DNA of 53,865 nt. Source: Limisphaerales bacterium. Its GTDB lineage: Bacteria; Verrucomicrobiota; Verrucomicrobiia; Limisphaerales; UBA11358. Shown piece by piece: positions 43,709-50,948 of this stretch. The stretch lies in the NCBI GenBank assembly GCA_003161635.1, contig PMOA01000041.1, positions 18,912 to 72,776 on the forward strand, given 5' to 3'. Numbering within the stretch: the stretch's first letter is position 1; each line of letters starts with the position of its first letter. A model generated the notes under the pieces. That model was given only the letters and a program-made list of their open reading frames with translations, had not been told where the DNA came from and ran no database searches. Position numbers and translations under genes: made by a program.

Positions 43709-44693
43709 TTGAACGTGCCAACTGCTTCGCCAGTCGAATGGCGGCAATCATGCTCGATGGATTGGCGATTCCTTTTCCCGCGATGTCGTAAGCCGTGCCG
43801 TGGTCGGGTGACGTGCGGATGAATGGCAGGCCCAGCGTCCAGTTCACACCGGTGTCAAACGCGACGGCTTTCAGCGGCGCGAGCCCCTGGTCGTGATACA
43901 TCGCGACCACCACATCAAAATCCCCCTGCAGGGCATAATGAAAAACCGTGTCACCACTCAACGGGCCAATAACGTCGAGTCCGCGTTTTTGCGCGGCGAG
44001 AACCGTCGGCGTGATGATTTTTATTTCTTCATCGCCAAATTGCCCGCCTTCGCCCGCGTGCGGATTCAGGCCGCAAACGGCCACACGCGCACGCGGCAAT
44101 TGCAAATCACAGCACGCTTGCGCGGCCAGCTCGATGGCGAGTTCAACTTTCGCAGGTGTGAGTTTTTCCGCGACGGTTTTGAGCGGAATGTGAACTGTGG
44201 CCAGCGCGACGCGCAACCAGCGTCCGCGCTCGTCGTGGCCGAGCAGCATCATCGCGGTGCGTTTGGCGCTGGCGAGTTCGGAGAGAAATTCAGTCTGGCC
44301 GGTGAATTTGTGTCCGGCACGGATGATGGATTCCTTGTTGACCGGCGCGGTGACGAGCGCGTCCAGTTCGTGGCGGAGGCAGCGTTCGGCGCCATCACGC
44401 AGTGACGCAACGGCAGCGTGCGCAGCAACGGGTGAACCGGCGGCCAAATTTTCCGGCAGTGGTTCGGCCAATGGATTCGTGACGAAGAACCAGCCGGAGT
44501 CGCCGTAATTGGAAAAATTTTTCAGCGGCAGATTGAGTCCGGGCTTTTGGTTGAGGCGAAGCAAGCAATCCCTGTCGCCAATCAGCAGGTAGCGCGTTTG
44601 ATCGCCGGCGGTTTCGGCGGCGATGGCTTTGAGCGCGACTTCGGGGCCGATGCCCGTGACATCGCCAAGCGTAATGCCAATCCAGCCAGTCAT
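43704..44693 (-). CDS. pdxA: 4-hydroxythreonine-4-phosphate dehydrogenase
   Basis: Pyridoxal phosphate synthesis (DXP-dependent route). The 329-residue protein shows GITLGDVTGIGPEVALKA at the start, VTAPVNKE, TGQTEFL and the metal-binding MYHDQGLAPLK and SPDHGTAYDIAGK. It lies 61 bases downstream of a SurA-like gene on the same strand, the same order as surA-pdxA in E. coli. The TAG stop falls in the GTAGGG end of a repeat. Confidence 0.95.
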   Translation of the reverse strand: MTGWIGITLGDVTGIGPEVALKAIAAETAGDQTRYLLIGDRDCLLRLNQKPGLNLPLKNFSNYGDSGWFFVTNPLAEPLPENLAAGSPVAAHAAVASLRDGAERCLRHELDALVTAPVNKESIIRAGHKFTGQTEFLSELASAKRTAMMLLGHDERGRWLRVALATVHIPLKTVAEKLTPAKVELAIELAAQACCDLQLPRARVAVCGLNPHAGEGGQFGDEEIKIITPTVLAAQKRGLDVIGPLSGDTVFHYALQGDFDVVVAMYHDQGLAPLKAVAFDTGVNWTLGLPFIRTSPDHGTAYDIAGKGIANPSSMIAAIRLAKQLARSR

Positions 44694-44754
44694 TAAAGTT
44701 GAGAGTCGTTGGTTGAGGGTCGGGAGAAAAAATGCTCCCGACTCACAGCGGAAT

Positions 44755-45714
44755 TTAGAACAAGCGGATGAACGTTTTCTTTTTCAACTGCTCAATCCAC
44801 TGTTGTTCGAGTTGTTTTTGCGCCTGTGTGCGGAGGGTCAACTCCACGTCATCACGCACTTCGTTGAGCGGTTTGACGTGCGTGGGACGCGCCTGCTCGA
44901 CCAGCATGATGTAGCAGGCTTCGGGCATTTCAATCACATCGCTGACCTGGCCGGGTTTGAGCGCGAAGGCGATGTCGGCGAGTTCCTTGCGCAAAAATGA
45001 GCGCTCGACCCAGCCCCGATCGCCGCCCTGGCTGCGCTGCGAATCTTGCGAATAAACGGAGGCCATTTCCTGAAACGTCGCGCCTTCCTTGATTTGGGCA
45101 AGAATTTCACCGGCCAGGCGCACCGTGTTGGTGTCTTCGCCGGAAGTTTTGTTGAGCACGATCATGCGCAATTTGACTTCGTCCTCAACTTTGAAATCGT
45201 CCTGGTGGACGAGATAGTAAGTTTCAACCTTGTAGGGCGAGATGATGATTTTTTCCGGCGAAATGCTTTTGGCGCGCAACGCGGAAACGATGTATTGATC
45301 GCGCACCTCCCGGCGGAATTTTTCGTATGTCTGGCCCTGCGCCTGAAGTGTCTTCATCAGCGTGATACGGTCGCCGAACCGTTCGCGGATGCGTTCCTGG
45401 ACCAGTTCGTCCACCACGGGGTCCGGCAGCTTGTAGCCTTCAACGTCAAAGTCATGCAGAATCAACTGCCGCTCGACCAATTGCTCCTGACCGTCGTTGA
45501 GCGCGTCGCCAAGTTTTTGCCGGAACATGTCCGGCTGGCCGGCATATTCCCGCCGCAACGCCTGGGCCGCCGGCGCGGCGAATTCTTCGACTTCCGCATA
45601 CGTGACAACCCCGTTATTCACCACGGCCTTGATGGCATCGACCAATTCCGCGGGCAACGGCAAGTTGAAACAAAAAGCCGCCGACAGAACTGTAATGAAA
45701 CGGAAAAACTTCAT
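44755..45714 (-). CDS. SurA-like periplasmic peptidyl-prolyl isomerase/chaperone
   Basis: A 319-residue exported protein: signal peptide (KFFRFITVLSAAFCFNLPLPA), a SurA N-terminal-like helical domain (VNNGVVTYAEVEEFAAPAAQAL ... RQLILHDF), and one parvulin domain (VKLRMIVLNK ... FQEMASVYSQDSQRSQGGDRGWV ... FALKPGQVSDVIE). SurA assists outer membrane protein folding. The ATG at 45714 was chosen because it begins the signal; the track ORF starts 14 codons earlier. It is probably co-transcribed with pdxA downstream and with the small membrane protein gene upstream. Confidence 0.88.
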   Translation of the reverse strand: MKFFRFITVLSAAFCFNLPLPAELVDAIKAVVNNGVVTYAEVEEFAAPAAQALRREYAGQPDMFRQKLGDALNDGQEQLVERQLILHDFDVEGYKLPDPVVDELVQERIRERFGDRITLMKTLQAQGQTYEKFRREVRDQYIVSALRAKSISPEKIIISPYKVETYYLVHQDDFKVEDEVKLRMIVLNKTSGEDTNTVRLAGEILAQIKEGATFQEMASVYSQDSQRSQGGDRGWVERSFLRKELADIAFALKPGQVSDVIEMPEACYIMLVEQARPTHVKPLNEVRDDVELTLRTQAQKQLEQQWIEQLKKKTFIRLF

Positions 45715-45765
45715 CAAAATCCGCGCGCATGCTAACAACAAACCCCGGCGGGTCAAGCGCGCCGC

Positions 45766-45942
45766 TCAAAAGCCAAAACGATTCAATAAATACATCAACG
45801 CCGCCAAAATCACCGATATCCCCAACCCGGCGATGATGGACCATTTCAGGAAATAAAGGTGCTTGCGACGGGCTGCCCGCCCGCCCATGCCCGGCAGCAG
45901 ATAATAACGTTCGGGCTCTTTATCGGCCTTTGAAGGAAACAT
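45766..45942 (-). CDS. Small membrane protein, 58 residues
   Basis: A basic N-terminal part (SKADKEPERYYLLPGMGGRAARRKHLYF) followed by one membrane segment (WSIIAGLGISVILAALMYLL) and a short RFGF tail, so probably a single-pass protein with its N-terminus in the cytoplasm. No family recognised. It sits 51 bases upstream of the SurA-like gene on the same strand and is divergent from the HTH-MBL gene. Start at the ATG at 45942. Confidence 0.6.
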   Translation of the reverse strand: MFPSKADKEPERYYLLPGMGGRAARRKHLYFLKWSIIAGLGISVILAALMYLLNRFGF

Positions 45943-45995
45943 ACGATTCGATTTCTGCCAAACCTGTAGCATACCATCCGCCGGCGTCAAGTCGC

Positions 45996-46856
45996 ATGCT
46001 TGCGGTCATTGGCACTGACCGCTACCGTTTCCGTGTGAATCTTGAAGATCATCTGGGTGACATTATTCGCAAGGCACGGGCGATGAGCGGCGTTTCAGCC
46101 GCAACTGCGGCAACCGCGGCGGGAATTTCCGAAACTGAACTGTCCGCGCTTGAAGAAACCGGACAACCCGGCAAGCGACCGGATTTCACGGCGCTGGCGA
46201 ATCTCATCGGGCTGAATCCAGCCAGGCTCGAAGGCATTGCCAACGGCTGGCATCCGGGCGAAAAGGATTTGAGCCTCTGGCGCGAGCTGCGGCAAATCAG
46301 CACGACCGAAGGCGGCAACACGGTGCATTGTTATTTGATTTGGGATGAAGTCACGCGCGATGCCGCGTTGTTCGACACCGGCTGGGATGCCGCGCCCGTT
46401 TTCAAGCTGATTGAGGAAAATCAGCTTCAACTCAAACACCTGTTCATCACGCACACGCACGAGGACCACGTGGCGGGACTGCAGCCGATTCGCGAACGCT
46501 TCCCAAAAATTCATTTGCACACGGATGCCAGGGGCACCCCGCCGCAACACCGCAACCGGCGCAACGATTTCATCATGCTCGGCAGCCTGCGCATCACGAA
46601 CCGCGAAACACCCGGCCACGCGGAGGATGGCGTGACCTATATCATCGGCACATGGCCGGACGACGCGCCGCACGTGGCGATTGTGGGTGACGCGATTTTC
46701 GCCGGCTCAATCGGGCGCGGAAACCAGTCGTGGGATTTGGCGAGGCAAAAGGTGCGCGAACAAATTTTCACACTGCCGGCGGAGACGTTGATTTGCCCCG
46801 GCCACGGCCCGCTGACGACGGTGGCGGAGGAAAAGGCGCACAACCCGTTCTTTTGA
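45996..46856 (+). CDS. Metallo-beta-lactamase-fold hydrolase with N-terminal XRE-type helix-turn-helix
   Basis: A 286-residue protein. Residues about 20-90 (LGDIIRKARAMSGVSAATAATAAGISETELSALEETG) fit a lambda-repressor-like HTH. Residues from 105 form a metallo-beta-lactamase domain with THTHEDHVAGL, NRETPGHAEDGV, VGDAIFAGSIGR and the C-terminal LICPGHGPLTTVAEEK, all metal-site motifs of glyoxalase II-like hydrolases. The fusion suggests a metabolite-sensing or self-regulated hydrolase; the substrate is unknown. The ATG at 45996 was chosen. Its 3' end is found again twice downstream as scars. Confidence 0.85.
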   Translation: MLAVIGTDRYRFRVNLEDHLGDIIRKARAMSGVSAATAATAAGISETELSALEETGQPGKRPDFTALANLIGLNPARLEGIANGWHPGEKDLSLWRELRQISTTEGGNTVHCYLIWDEVTRDAALFDTGWDAAPVFKLIEENQLQLKHLFITHTHEDHVAGLQPIRERFPKIHLHTDARGTPPQHRNRRNDFIMLGSLRITNRETPGHAEDGVTYIIGTWPDDAPHVAIVGDAIFAGSIGRGNQSWDLARQKVREQIFTLPAETLICPGHGPLTTVAEEKAHNPFF

Positions 46857-46966
46857 TTTTTAGGCAATTGAAAGAATTCAGTTAAATGAATAGGATTTCG
46901 CCATGCCCGAATTGAGCCGGTTTTTCGGAATTATCGTTCGCATGTATTTAGCGTGAGAATAGAAGC

Positions 46967-47263
46967 ATGAACCATCCGATTTACAGAGTTCGCTCCGTGA
47001 AAATCGTCGCGCCTTACACGTTGCGGGTGGGGTTTGACGACGGCACGGAGCAGACGATTGATTTTCGTCCGGTGCTGGCGGGCGAACTTTACGGCCCGCT
47101 GCGTGCATTAGCCGTATTCGATGCGGTAAAAATTGATCCCGAAGTCCACACGTTGGTTTGGCCGAACGGCGCGGACTTTGATCCAGCCACGCTTCACGAC
47201 TGGCCGCAATATGCGGAAGCTTTGCTCGCCCGCGCGCGGGAATGGGAAGCGCAACCGGCTTAA
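46967..47263 (+). CDS. DUF2442-type small protein
   Basis: A 98-residue protein of the DUF2442 kind: YRVRSVKIVAPYTLRVGFDDGTEQTIDFRPVL, then VDAVKIDPEVHTLVWPNGADFDPATLHDW-like sequence. DUF2442 genes often pair with DUF4160 genes and are treated as toxin-antitoxin-like, but no DUF4160 gene is here. It lies between the HTH-MBL gene and the first extra copy of that gene's 3' end, so it looks like a cargo module. Function unproven. Confidence 0.82.
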   Translation: MNHPIYRVRSVKIVAPYTLRVGFDDGTEQTIDFRPVLAGELYGPLRALAVFDAVKIDPEVHTLVWPNGADFDPATLHDWPQYAEALLARAREWEAQPA

Positions 47264-47273
47264 TCCAATCAGA

Positions 47274-47414
47274 CGCGGAAACCGGTTGTGGGATTTGGCG
47301 AAGCAAAAGGTGCGCGAACAAATTTTCACCCTGCCAGCGGAAACCTTGATTTGCCCCAGCCACGGCCCGCTGACGACGGTGGCGGAAGAAAAAGCAAATA
47401 ATCCATTTTTCTGA
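47274..47414 (+). pseudogene. First extra copy of the HTH-MBL gene 3' end
   Basis: Reads RGNRLWDLAKQKVREQIF ... LTTVAEEKANNPFF and a stop, matching the last 46 residues of the HTH-MBL protein with five changes. By hand the DNA differs at about 17 of 141 positions, mostly silent. It has no start or upstream half and begins 10 bases after the DUF2442 stop. Confidence 0.88.
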
Positions 47415-47466
47415 TTTGCGATTTTCCATCTGTTGACATTCGTAAGGCCAAGATTACACTTTGTGT

Positions 47467-47721
47467 ATGACAATGCTTTTGCAAACCAGGGTGAAGCCGA
47501 AAGTGGCGGCCAGATTCCAGAAGGCGGCGCGGCGGCGCGGCCTTTCGCCTTACGCCTTCCTGCAACAAATTGTGGCGGACGCCGCTTCATTGGCAGACCC
47601 CAACTCGTCCCCCGCCAGCCTTGAATTGAGCCGCGAAGGATTTACTGTGCCGGAATTGCCCGGCAAAACCGAGCGCGAGAAAATCCGCGCCGCCATCGCC
47701 CGCCGTCATGTTCCTCGCTGA
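47467..47721 (+). CDS. VapB-like antitoxin
   Basis: An 84-residue basic protein directly upstream of, and overlapping by 14 bases, a PIN-domain gene. The N-terminal part (LLQTRVKPKVAARFQKAARRRGLSPYAFLQQIV) fits a ribbon-helix-helix DNA-binding antitoxin; the C-terminal part (PELPGKTEREKIRAAIARR) would cover the toxin. The ATG at 47467 was used; the track start is a TTG two codons earlier. Autorepression of the pair is likely by analogy. Confidence 0.75.
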   Translation: MTMLLQTRVKPKVAARFQKAARRRGLSPYAFLQQIVADAASLADPNSSPASLELSREGFTVPELPGKTEREKIRAAIARRHVPR

Positions 47722-48097
47722 CACCAGCTTTATCGTCAGTCCGTTCGCCAAAACGCCCAAACGCCGCACGTGGGCGCAGAATTTCTTCAAGCAACACCAT
47801 GAACGTTTGTGGACAACGGCGGCGGCGTTCACCGAGGTCAGCCATTTGATCGGGGACTGCAAAATCGTCGCCAAAATCATTGGCGACTACCGTTTTGCGC
47901 TGGACGTGGAGGAGGAAAAATCCGCGCTGGCCGCGCTGCTGGAAAAATACGCGCCGGAAATGGACTTTGCGGACGCGACCCTCGTGCGCGCCAGCGAACT
48001 TTTTCCATCGTTCAAAATCATCACCGACGACAGCCATTTCAACTGGTATCGCCGCAACCGCGATGAGAAACTGCCCGTCATCTGGATTCCTGAATGA
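47708..48097 (+). CDS. VapC-like PIN-domain toxin
   Basis: A 129-residue PIN-domain ribonuclease. The acidic residues expected for metal binding are visible: D in FLADTSFIVSP, E in AAFTEVSHL, D in MDFADATLVRASE and DD in IITDDSHF. It starts within the last codons of the upstream antitoxin gene. It ends 8 bases before the second extra copy of the HTH-MBL 3' end. Target RNA unknown. Confidence 0.86.
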   Translation: MFLADTSFIVSPFAKTPKRRTWAQNFFKQHHERLWTTAAAFTEVSHLIGDCKIVAKIIGDYRFALDVEEEKSALAALLEKYAPEMDFADATLVRASELFPSFKIITDDSHFNWYRRNRDEKLPVIWIPE

Positions 48098-48105
48098 ACG
48101 TCAAT

Positions 48106-48197
48106 GCACTGCCATCGGAAACCCTGATTTGTCCCGGCCACGGCCCGCTGACGACGGTGGCGGAGGAAAAGGAACACAATCCGTTCTTTCGATTTAG
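48106..48197 (+). pseudogene. Second extra copy of the HTH-MBL gene 3' end
   Basis: Reads ALPSETLICPGHGPLTTVAEEKEHNPFF, matching the last 28 residues of the HTH-MBL protein; the former stop TGA is CGA, so the frame runs on. About 10 of 90 bases differ from the gene. No upstream half is present. Confidence 0.86.
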
Positions 48198-48224
48198 ATT
48201 GTGGTCAATTAAGGTAAATAAAAT

Positions 48225-48650
48225 ATGGCGCGCATGAAACCACAGCAGATGAGGCGCAAGTCTGACATAAGAAAAGCGATATTGTTTTGGGCTACGGTTG
48301 GGATTGTCGTTAGTGGTTTATTTCCACCGTGGCTTTATACCTTCAACAGGTCAGCCGCCGGTGATGATTTCGGCTGGCATTCCGAACGAAGCGCAGGTTA
48401 TGCGTTTATTTTCAAACCTCCTGAACCACATTTAGGTGCCGACGCTTCTGGTCAAATTATGTCGCTACCACCCGACCCCAAACTTGGTGAATATTTGTTT
48501 GCCTATTGCGGCATAAAGCTCGATCTGGTGAGACTTTTGGTGGAATGGGTCTGCATCTTGGCAGTTTGTGGAGCAATTTGGCTCCGGGAAAGCTTGAGCG
48601 ACGAGAAGATCCAGAGAACGGAAGACAGCAGTGTGCCGCTGAGTGGTTAA
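48225..48650 (+). CDS. Two-span membrane protein, hypothetical
   Basis: A 141-residue protein with a basic N-terminus, a membrane segment (AILFWATVGIVVSGLFPPWLYTF), an external-looking middle of about 60 residues, and a second segment (LLVEWVCILAVCGAIWL). I recognise no family. It is less GC-rich than its neighbours and follows the second 3'-end scar of the HTH-MBL gene, so it may be the third cargo of that array. Confidence 0.68.
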   Translation: MARMKPQQMRRKSDIRKAILFWATVGIVVSGLFPPWLYTFNRSAAGDDFGWHSERSAGYAFIFKPPEPHLGADASGQIMSLPPDPKLGEYLFAYCGIKLDLVRLLVEWVCILAVCGAIWLRESLSDEKIQRTEDSSVPLSG

Positions 48651-48670
48651 GGAACCGATTTCAGAAGCAG

Positions 48671-48970
48671 TTAAAACTCAAAAAGCGAAAAGTCGAATTG
48701 GGAACCGGGGGCTTGTCTTTTAATGAAATTCGCACTGGGTTGAGGACAATAAAAAATCTCATCCTCGCTCCCGAAAGGCGTTGTTTGAGTAAAGATAATC
48801 TCAATCCTAATTAGGTCGTTTGGACAGTCAATCGCGCGAAAAATGCCATTCCCTCGAATCGGAATTAATTGGCCATCTTCACTTTTTTCCCAAATTTGGA
48901 ATTCTACCGTTTTGCCATCGAGGTCTTTAGCAGTCCATTTTGATTTTATTAGAATCGGCTCATTTAGCAT
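48671..48970 (-). CDS. AT-rich hypothetical protein, about 99 residues
   Basis: Unrecognised soluble protein (KWTAKDLDGKTVEFQIWEKSEDGQL, IRIEIIFTQTTPFGSEDEIF). The composition is protein-like and low in GC, as in the other orphan genes here. The ATG at 48970 is used; the frame is open further upstream (track start 49129) but would then overlap ilvN. It is antisense to the gap between the membrane protein and ilvN and is the only gene seen in it. Confidence 0.55.
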   Translation of the reverse strand: MLNEPILIKSKWTAKDLDGKTVEFQIWEKSEDGQLIPIRGNGIFRAIDCPNDLIRIEIIFTQTTPFGSEDEIFYCPQPSANFIKRQAPGSQFDFSLFEF

Positions 48971-49079
48971 ATCCAAAGATTGTTCGCTTGTGGAATTTGT
49001 CAACTTGTGTTGGTTTGAAATTGCAAATTGACCCCATTCGTTTGGGTTGTTAGCCTTTCCTTCCGTTCCAACGGGATTT

Positions 49080-49553
49080 ATGCGACATACCATTTCAGTG
49101 CTCGTGGAAAACAAGTTCGGCGTGCTCACGCGCGTGGCGGGCTTGTTCAGCGGCCGCGGCTACAACATTGACACCCTCAACGTCGGCCCGACCCAGGACC
49201 CCAAGACGTCCCGCATGACCATCGTCACCCACGGCGACGAGGCCACACTGGAACAAATCGTCAAGCAGCTCAACAAGCTGCCGGACGTCATCAAGGTGCA
49301 GGATTTCCGCGAGGGCGAATACGTGGACCGCGAACTGGTGCTCGTGAAGGTGGCGGTGGACTCGAAGTCGCGCGCCGAGGTGATGCAGATCACAGACATT
49401 TTCCGCGCCAAAATCGTGGATGTGCAGCCCAAGAGCCTCGCCATCGAAATCACCGGCGCCGAAAGCAAGGTGGAGAAATTTGTCGGCCTGATGGATTCGT
49501 TCGGCGTGCAGGAAATCACGCGCACCGGCAAGGTCGCGTTGCCCCGCAAGTGA
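49080..49553 (+). CDS. ilvN: Acetolactate synthase regulatory (small) subunit
   Basis: A 157-residue ACT-domain protein: RHTISVLVENKFGVLTRVAGLFSGRGYNIDTLNVGPT is the classic IlvN/IlvH start, with a C-terminal domain (SRAEVMQITDIFRAKIVDVQP). It confers valine feedback on acetolactate synthase in branched-chain amino acid synthesis. The catalytic gene ilvB, normally directly upstream, is missing; small AT-rich genes lie there instead. The ATG at 49080 was chosen over a TTG-type track start at 49047. ilvC follows 157 bases later. Confidence 0.94.
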   Translation: MRHTISVLVENKFGVLTRVAGLFSGRGYNIDTLNVGPTQDPKTSRMTIVTHGDEATLEQIVKQLNKLPDVIKVQDFREGEYVDRELVLVKVAVDSKSRAEVMQITDIFRAKIVDVQPKSLAIEITGAESKVEKFVGLMDSFGVQEITRTGKVALPRK

Positions 49554-49710
49554 CCGGCGCCCGGAAGCCGGTTTCCCGACTTCAACCGCCCCGGCAATCC
49601 GGTTTTGACTGCGTTTGCATTTGACTGATGAGCACTGATGTTTAAGATTAAAAGTTCATTTGAATGAATTGAAGACATTGAACCAACACCTGGAGAAGAA
49701 AGATTGATTT

Positions 49711-50811
49711 ATGGCAATTATTGATTTCGGCGGAACAAAGGAAAAAGTTATTACGCGCAAGGAATTCCCGATGGCCCGGGCGCGCAAGGTGCTCAAGAAC
49801 GAAACCATCGCCATCATCGGTTACGGCGTGCAAGGCCCGGCGCAGGGACTGAACCTGCGCGACAACGGCTTCAACGTTATCGTCGGCCAGGCCAGGTCGT
49901 TCAAGCGCGACTGGGACCGCGCGGTGAAGGACGGCTGGAAGCCCGGCAAGACCTTGTTCGACATCGAGGAAGCGGTGCAGAAGGGCACCATCATCCAGAT
50001 GCTCGTTTCGGACGCCGCCCAGCGCACCATCTGGCCGATCGTGAAGAAGAACCTCAAACCCGGCGACGCGCTCTATTTCTCGCACGGCTTCTCCATTACC
50101 TACAAAAAGCAAACCGGCGTTGTCCCGCCGAAGAACGTGGATGTGATCATGGTGGCGCCGAAGGGTTCCGGCCTGAACGTGCGCCGCAATTTTCTCACGG
50201 GCGCGGGCATCAACTCCAGTTTCGCCGTCGAGCAGGACGCCACGGGCCACGCCGAGGAACGCTGCCTCGCCGTCGGCCTCGGCATTGGCTCCGGCTATCT
50301 GTTCCCGACCACGTTCCAGCATGAAGTGTTCAGCGACCTCACGGGCGAACGCGGCGTGTTGATGGGCGCGCTGGCCGGCATCATGGAGGCGCAATACGAC
50401 GTGCTCCGCTCCCATGGCCACAGCCCGAGCGAAGCATTCAACGAAACCGTTGAGGAACTCACGCAAAGTCTCATCCGGCTTGTGGATGAGAACGGCATGG
50501 ACTGGATGTATTCCAATTGCTCCGCCACCGCGCAGCGCGGCGCGCTGGACTGGAAACCACGCTTCAAGAAGGCCGTGTTGCCGGTGTTCAAGGAATTGTA
50601 TCAGCGCGTCAAGACCGGCAAGGAATGCGCCCGCGTGCTCTCCGCCTGCGGCGCACCCAATTACCAGGCGCAGTTGCAGAAGGAACTGGGCGAAATCCAC
50701 AATTCCGAAATGTGGCGCGCCGGTGCAGCTTCTCGCGAGTTGCGTCCAAAGCAATCTGCCAAGGCCATCGCCAAAGGCACCAAGGGTGTCTCAGGACGCA
50801 CGTCAAACTAA
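49711..50811 (+). CDS. ilvC: Ketol-acid reductoisomerase
   Basis: Second step of valine and isoleucine synthesis. The 366-residue class I enzyme has the Rossmann motif IAIIGYGVQGPAQGLNLRDNG and KARI domain motifs such as VMVAPKGSG-like sequence, LGIGSGY, and the metal/substrate glutamates in MEAQYDVLRSHGHSPSEAFNETVEE. GGAGAAGAAAG precedes the ATG. It ends at a strong terminator. The arginine and serine pattern of the beta2-alphaB loop (QARSFKRDW) suggests NADPH, which is inference. Confidence 0.95.
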   Translation: MAIIDFGGTKEKVITRKEFPMARARKVLKNETIAIIGYGVQGPAQGLNLRDNGFNVIVGQARSFKRDWDRAVKDGWKPGKTLFDIEEAVQKGTIIQMLVSDAAQRTIWPIVKKNLKPGDALYFSHGFSITYKKQTGVVPPKNVDVIMVAPKGSGLNVRRNFLTGAGINSSFAVEQDATGHAEERCLAVGLGIGSGYLFPTTFQHEVFSDLTGERGVLMGALAGIMEAQYDVLRSHGHSPSEAFNETVEELTQSLIRLVDENGMDWMYSNCSATAQRGALDWKPRFKKAVLPVFKELYQRVKTGKECARVLSACGAPNYQAQLQKELGEIHNSEMWRAGAASRELRPKQSAKAIAKGTKGVSGRTSN

Positions 50812-50834
50812 AGTCGGCGCAAAGAATTAAAAGG

Positions 50835-50861
50835 CCGCTGGAGAAATCCAGCGGTTTTTTT
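50835..50861 (+). terminator. Intrinsic terminator after ilvC
   Basis: CCGCTGGA-GAAA-TCCAGCGG forms a perfect 8-pair stem with a GAAA tetraloop, followed by TTTTTTT. Confidence 0.95.
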
Positions 50862-50872
50862 GTTTCAATATC

Positions 50873-50940
50873 GGAGGGGCGAGTTCCACGAGCCCCAAAT
50901 TTCTCGGGCATTTCAGTCAGGGACTCGCGGAGCTTCCTCC
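50873..50940. repeat. Palindromic element, family C
   Basis: GGAGGGGCGAGTTCCACGAGCC and GGGACTCGCGGAGCTTCCTCC are imperfect complements. It lies between the ilvC terminator and the end of argJ, related to 16180-16253. Confidence 0.72.
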
Positions 50941-50948
50941 AAAATGAT

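Noticed and set aside
46878-47429. Minus-strand ORF across the DUF2442 gene and the first scar
   Set aside because: It is the antisense of two recognisable plus-strand coding stretches.
49554-49710. Possible branched-chain leader peptide before ilvC
   Set aside because: No short frame with a run of Leu, Ile or Val codons and no terminator hairpin were found.
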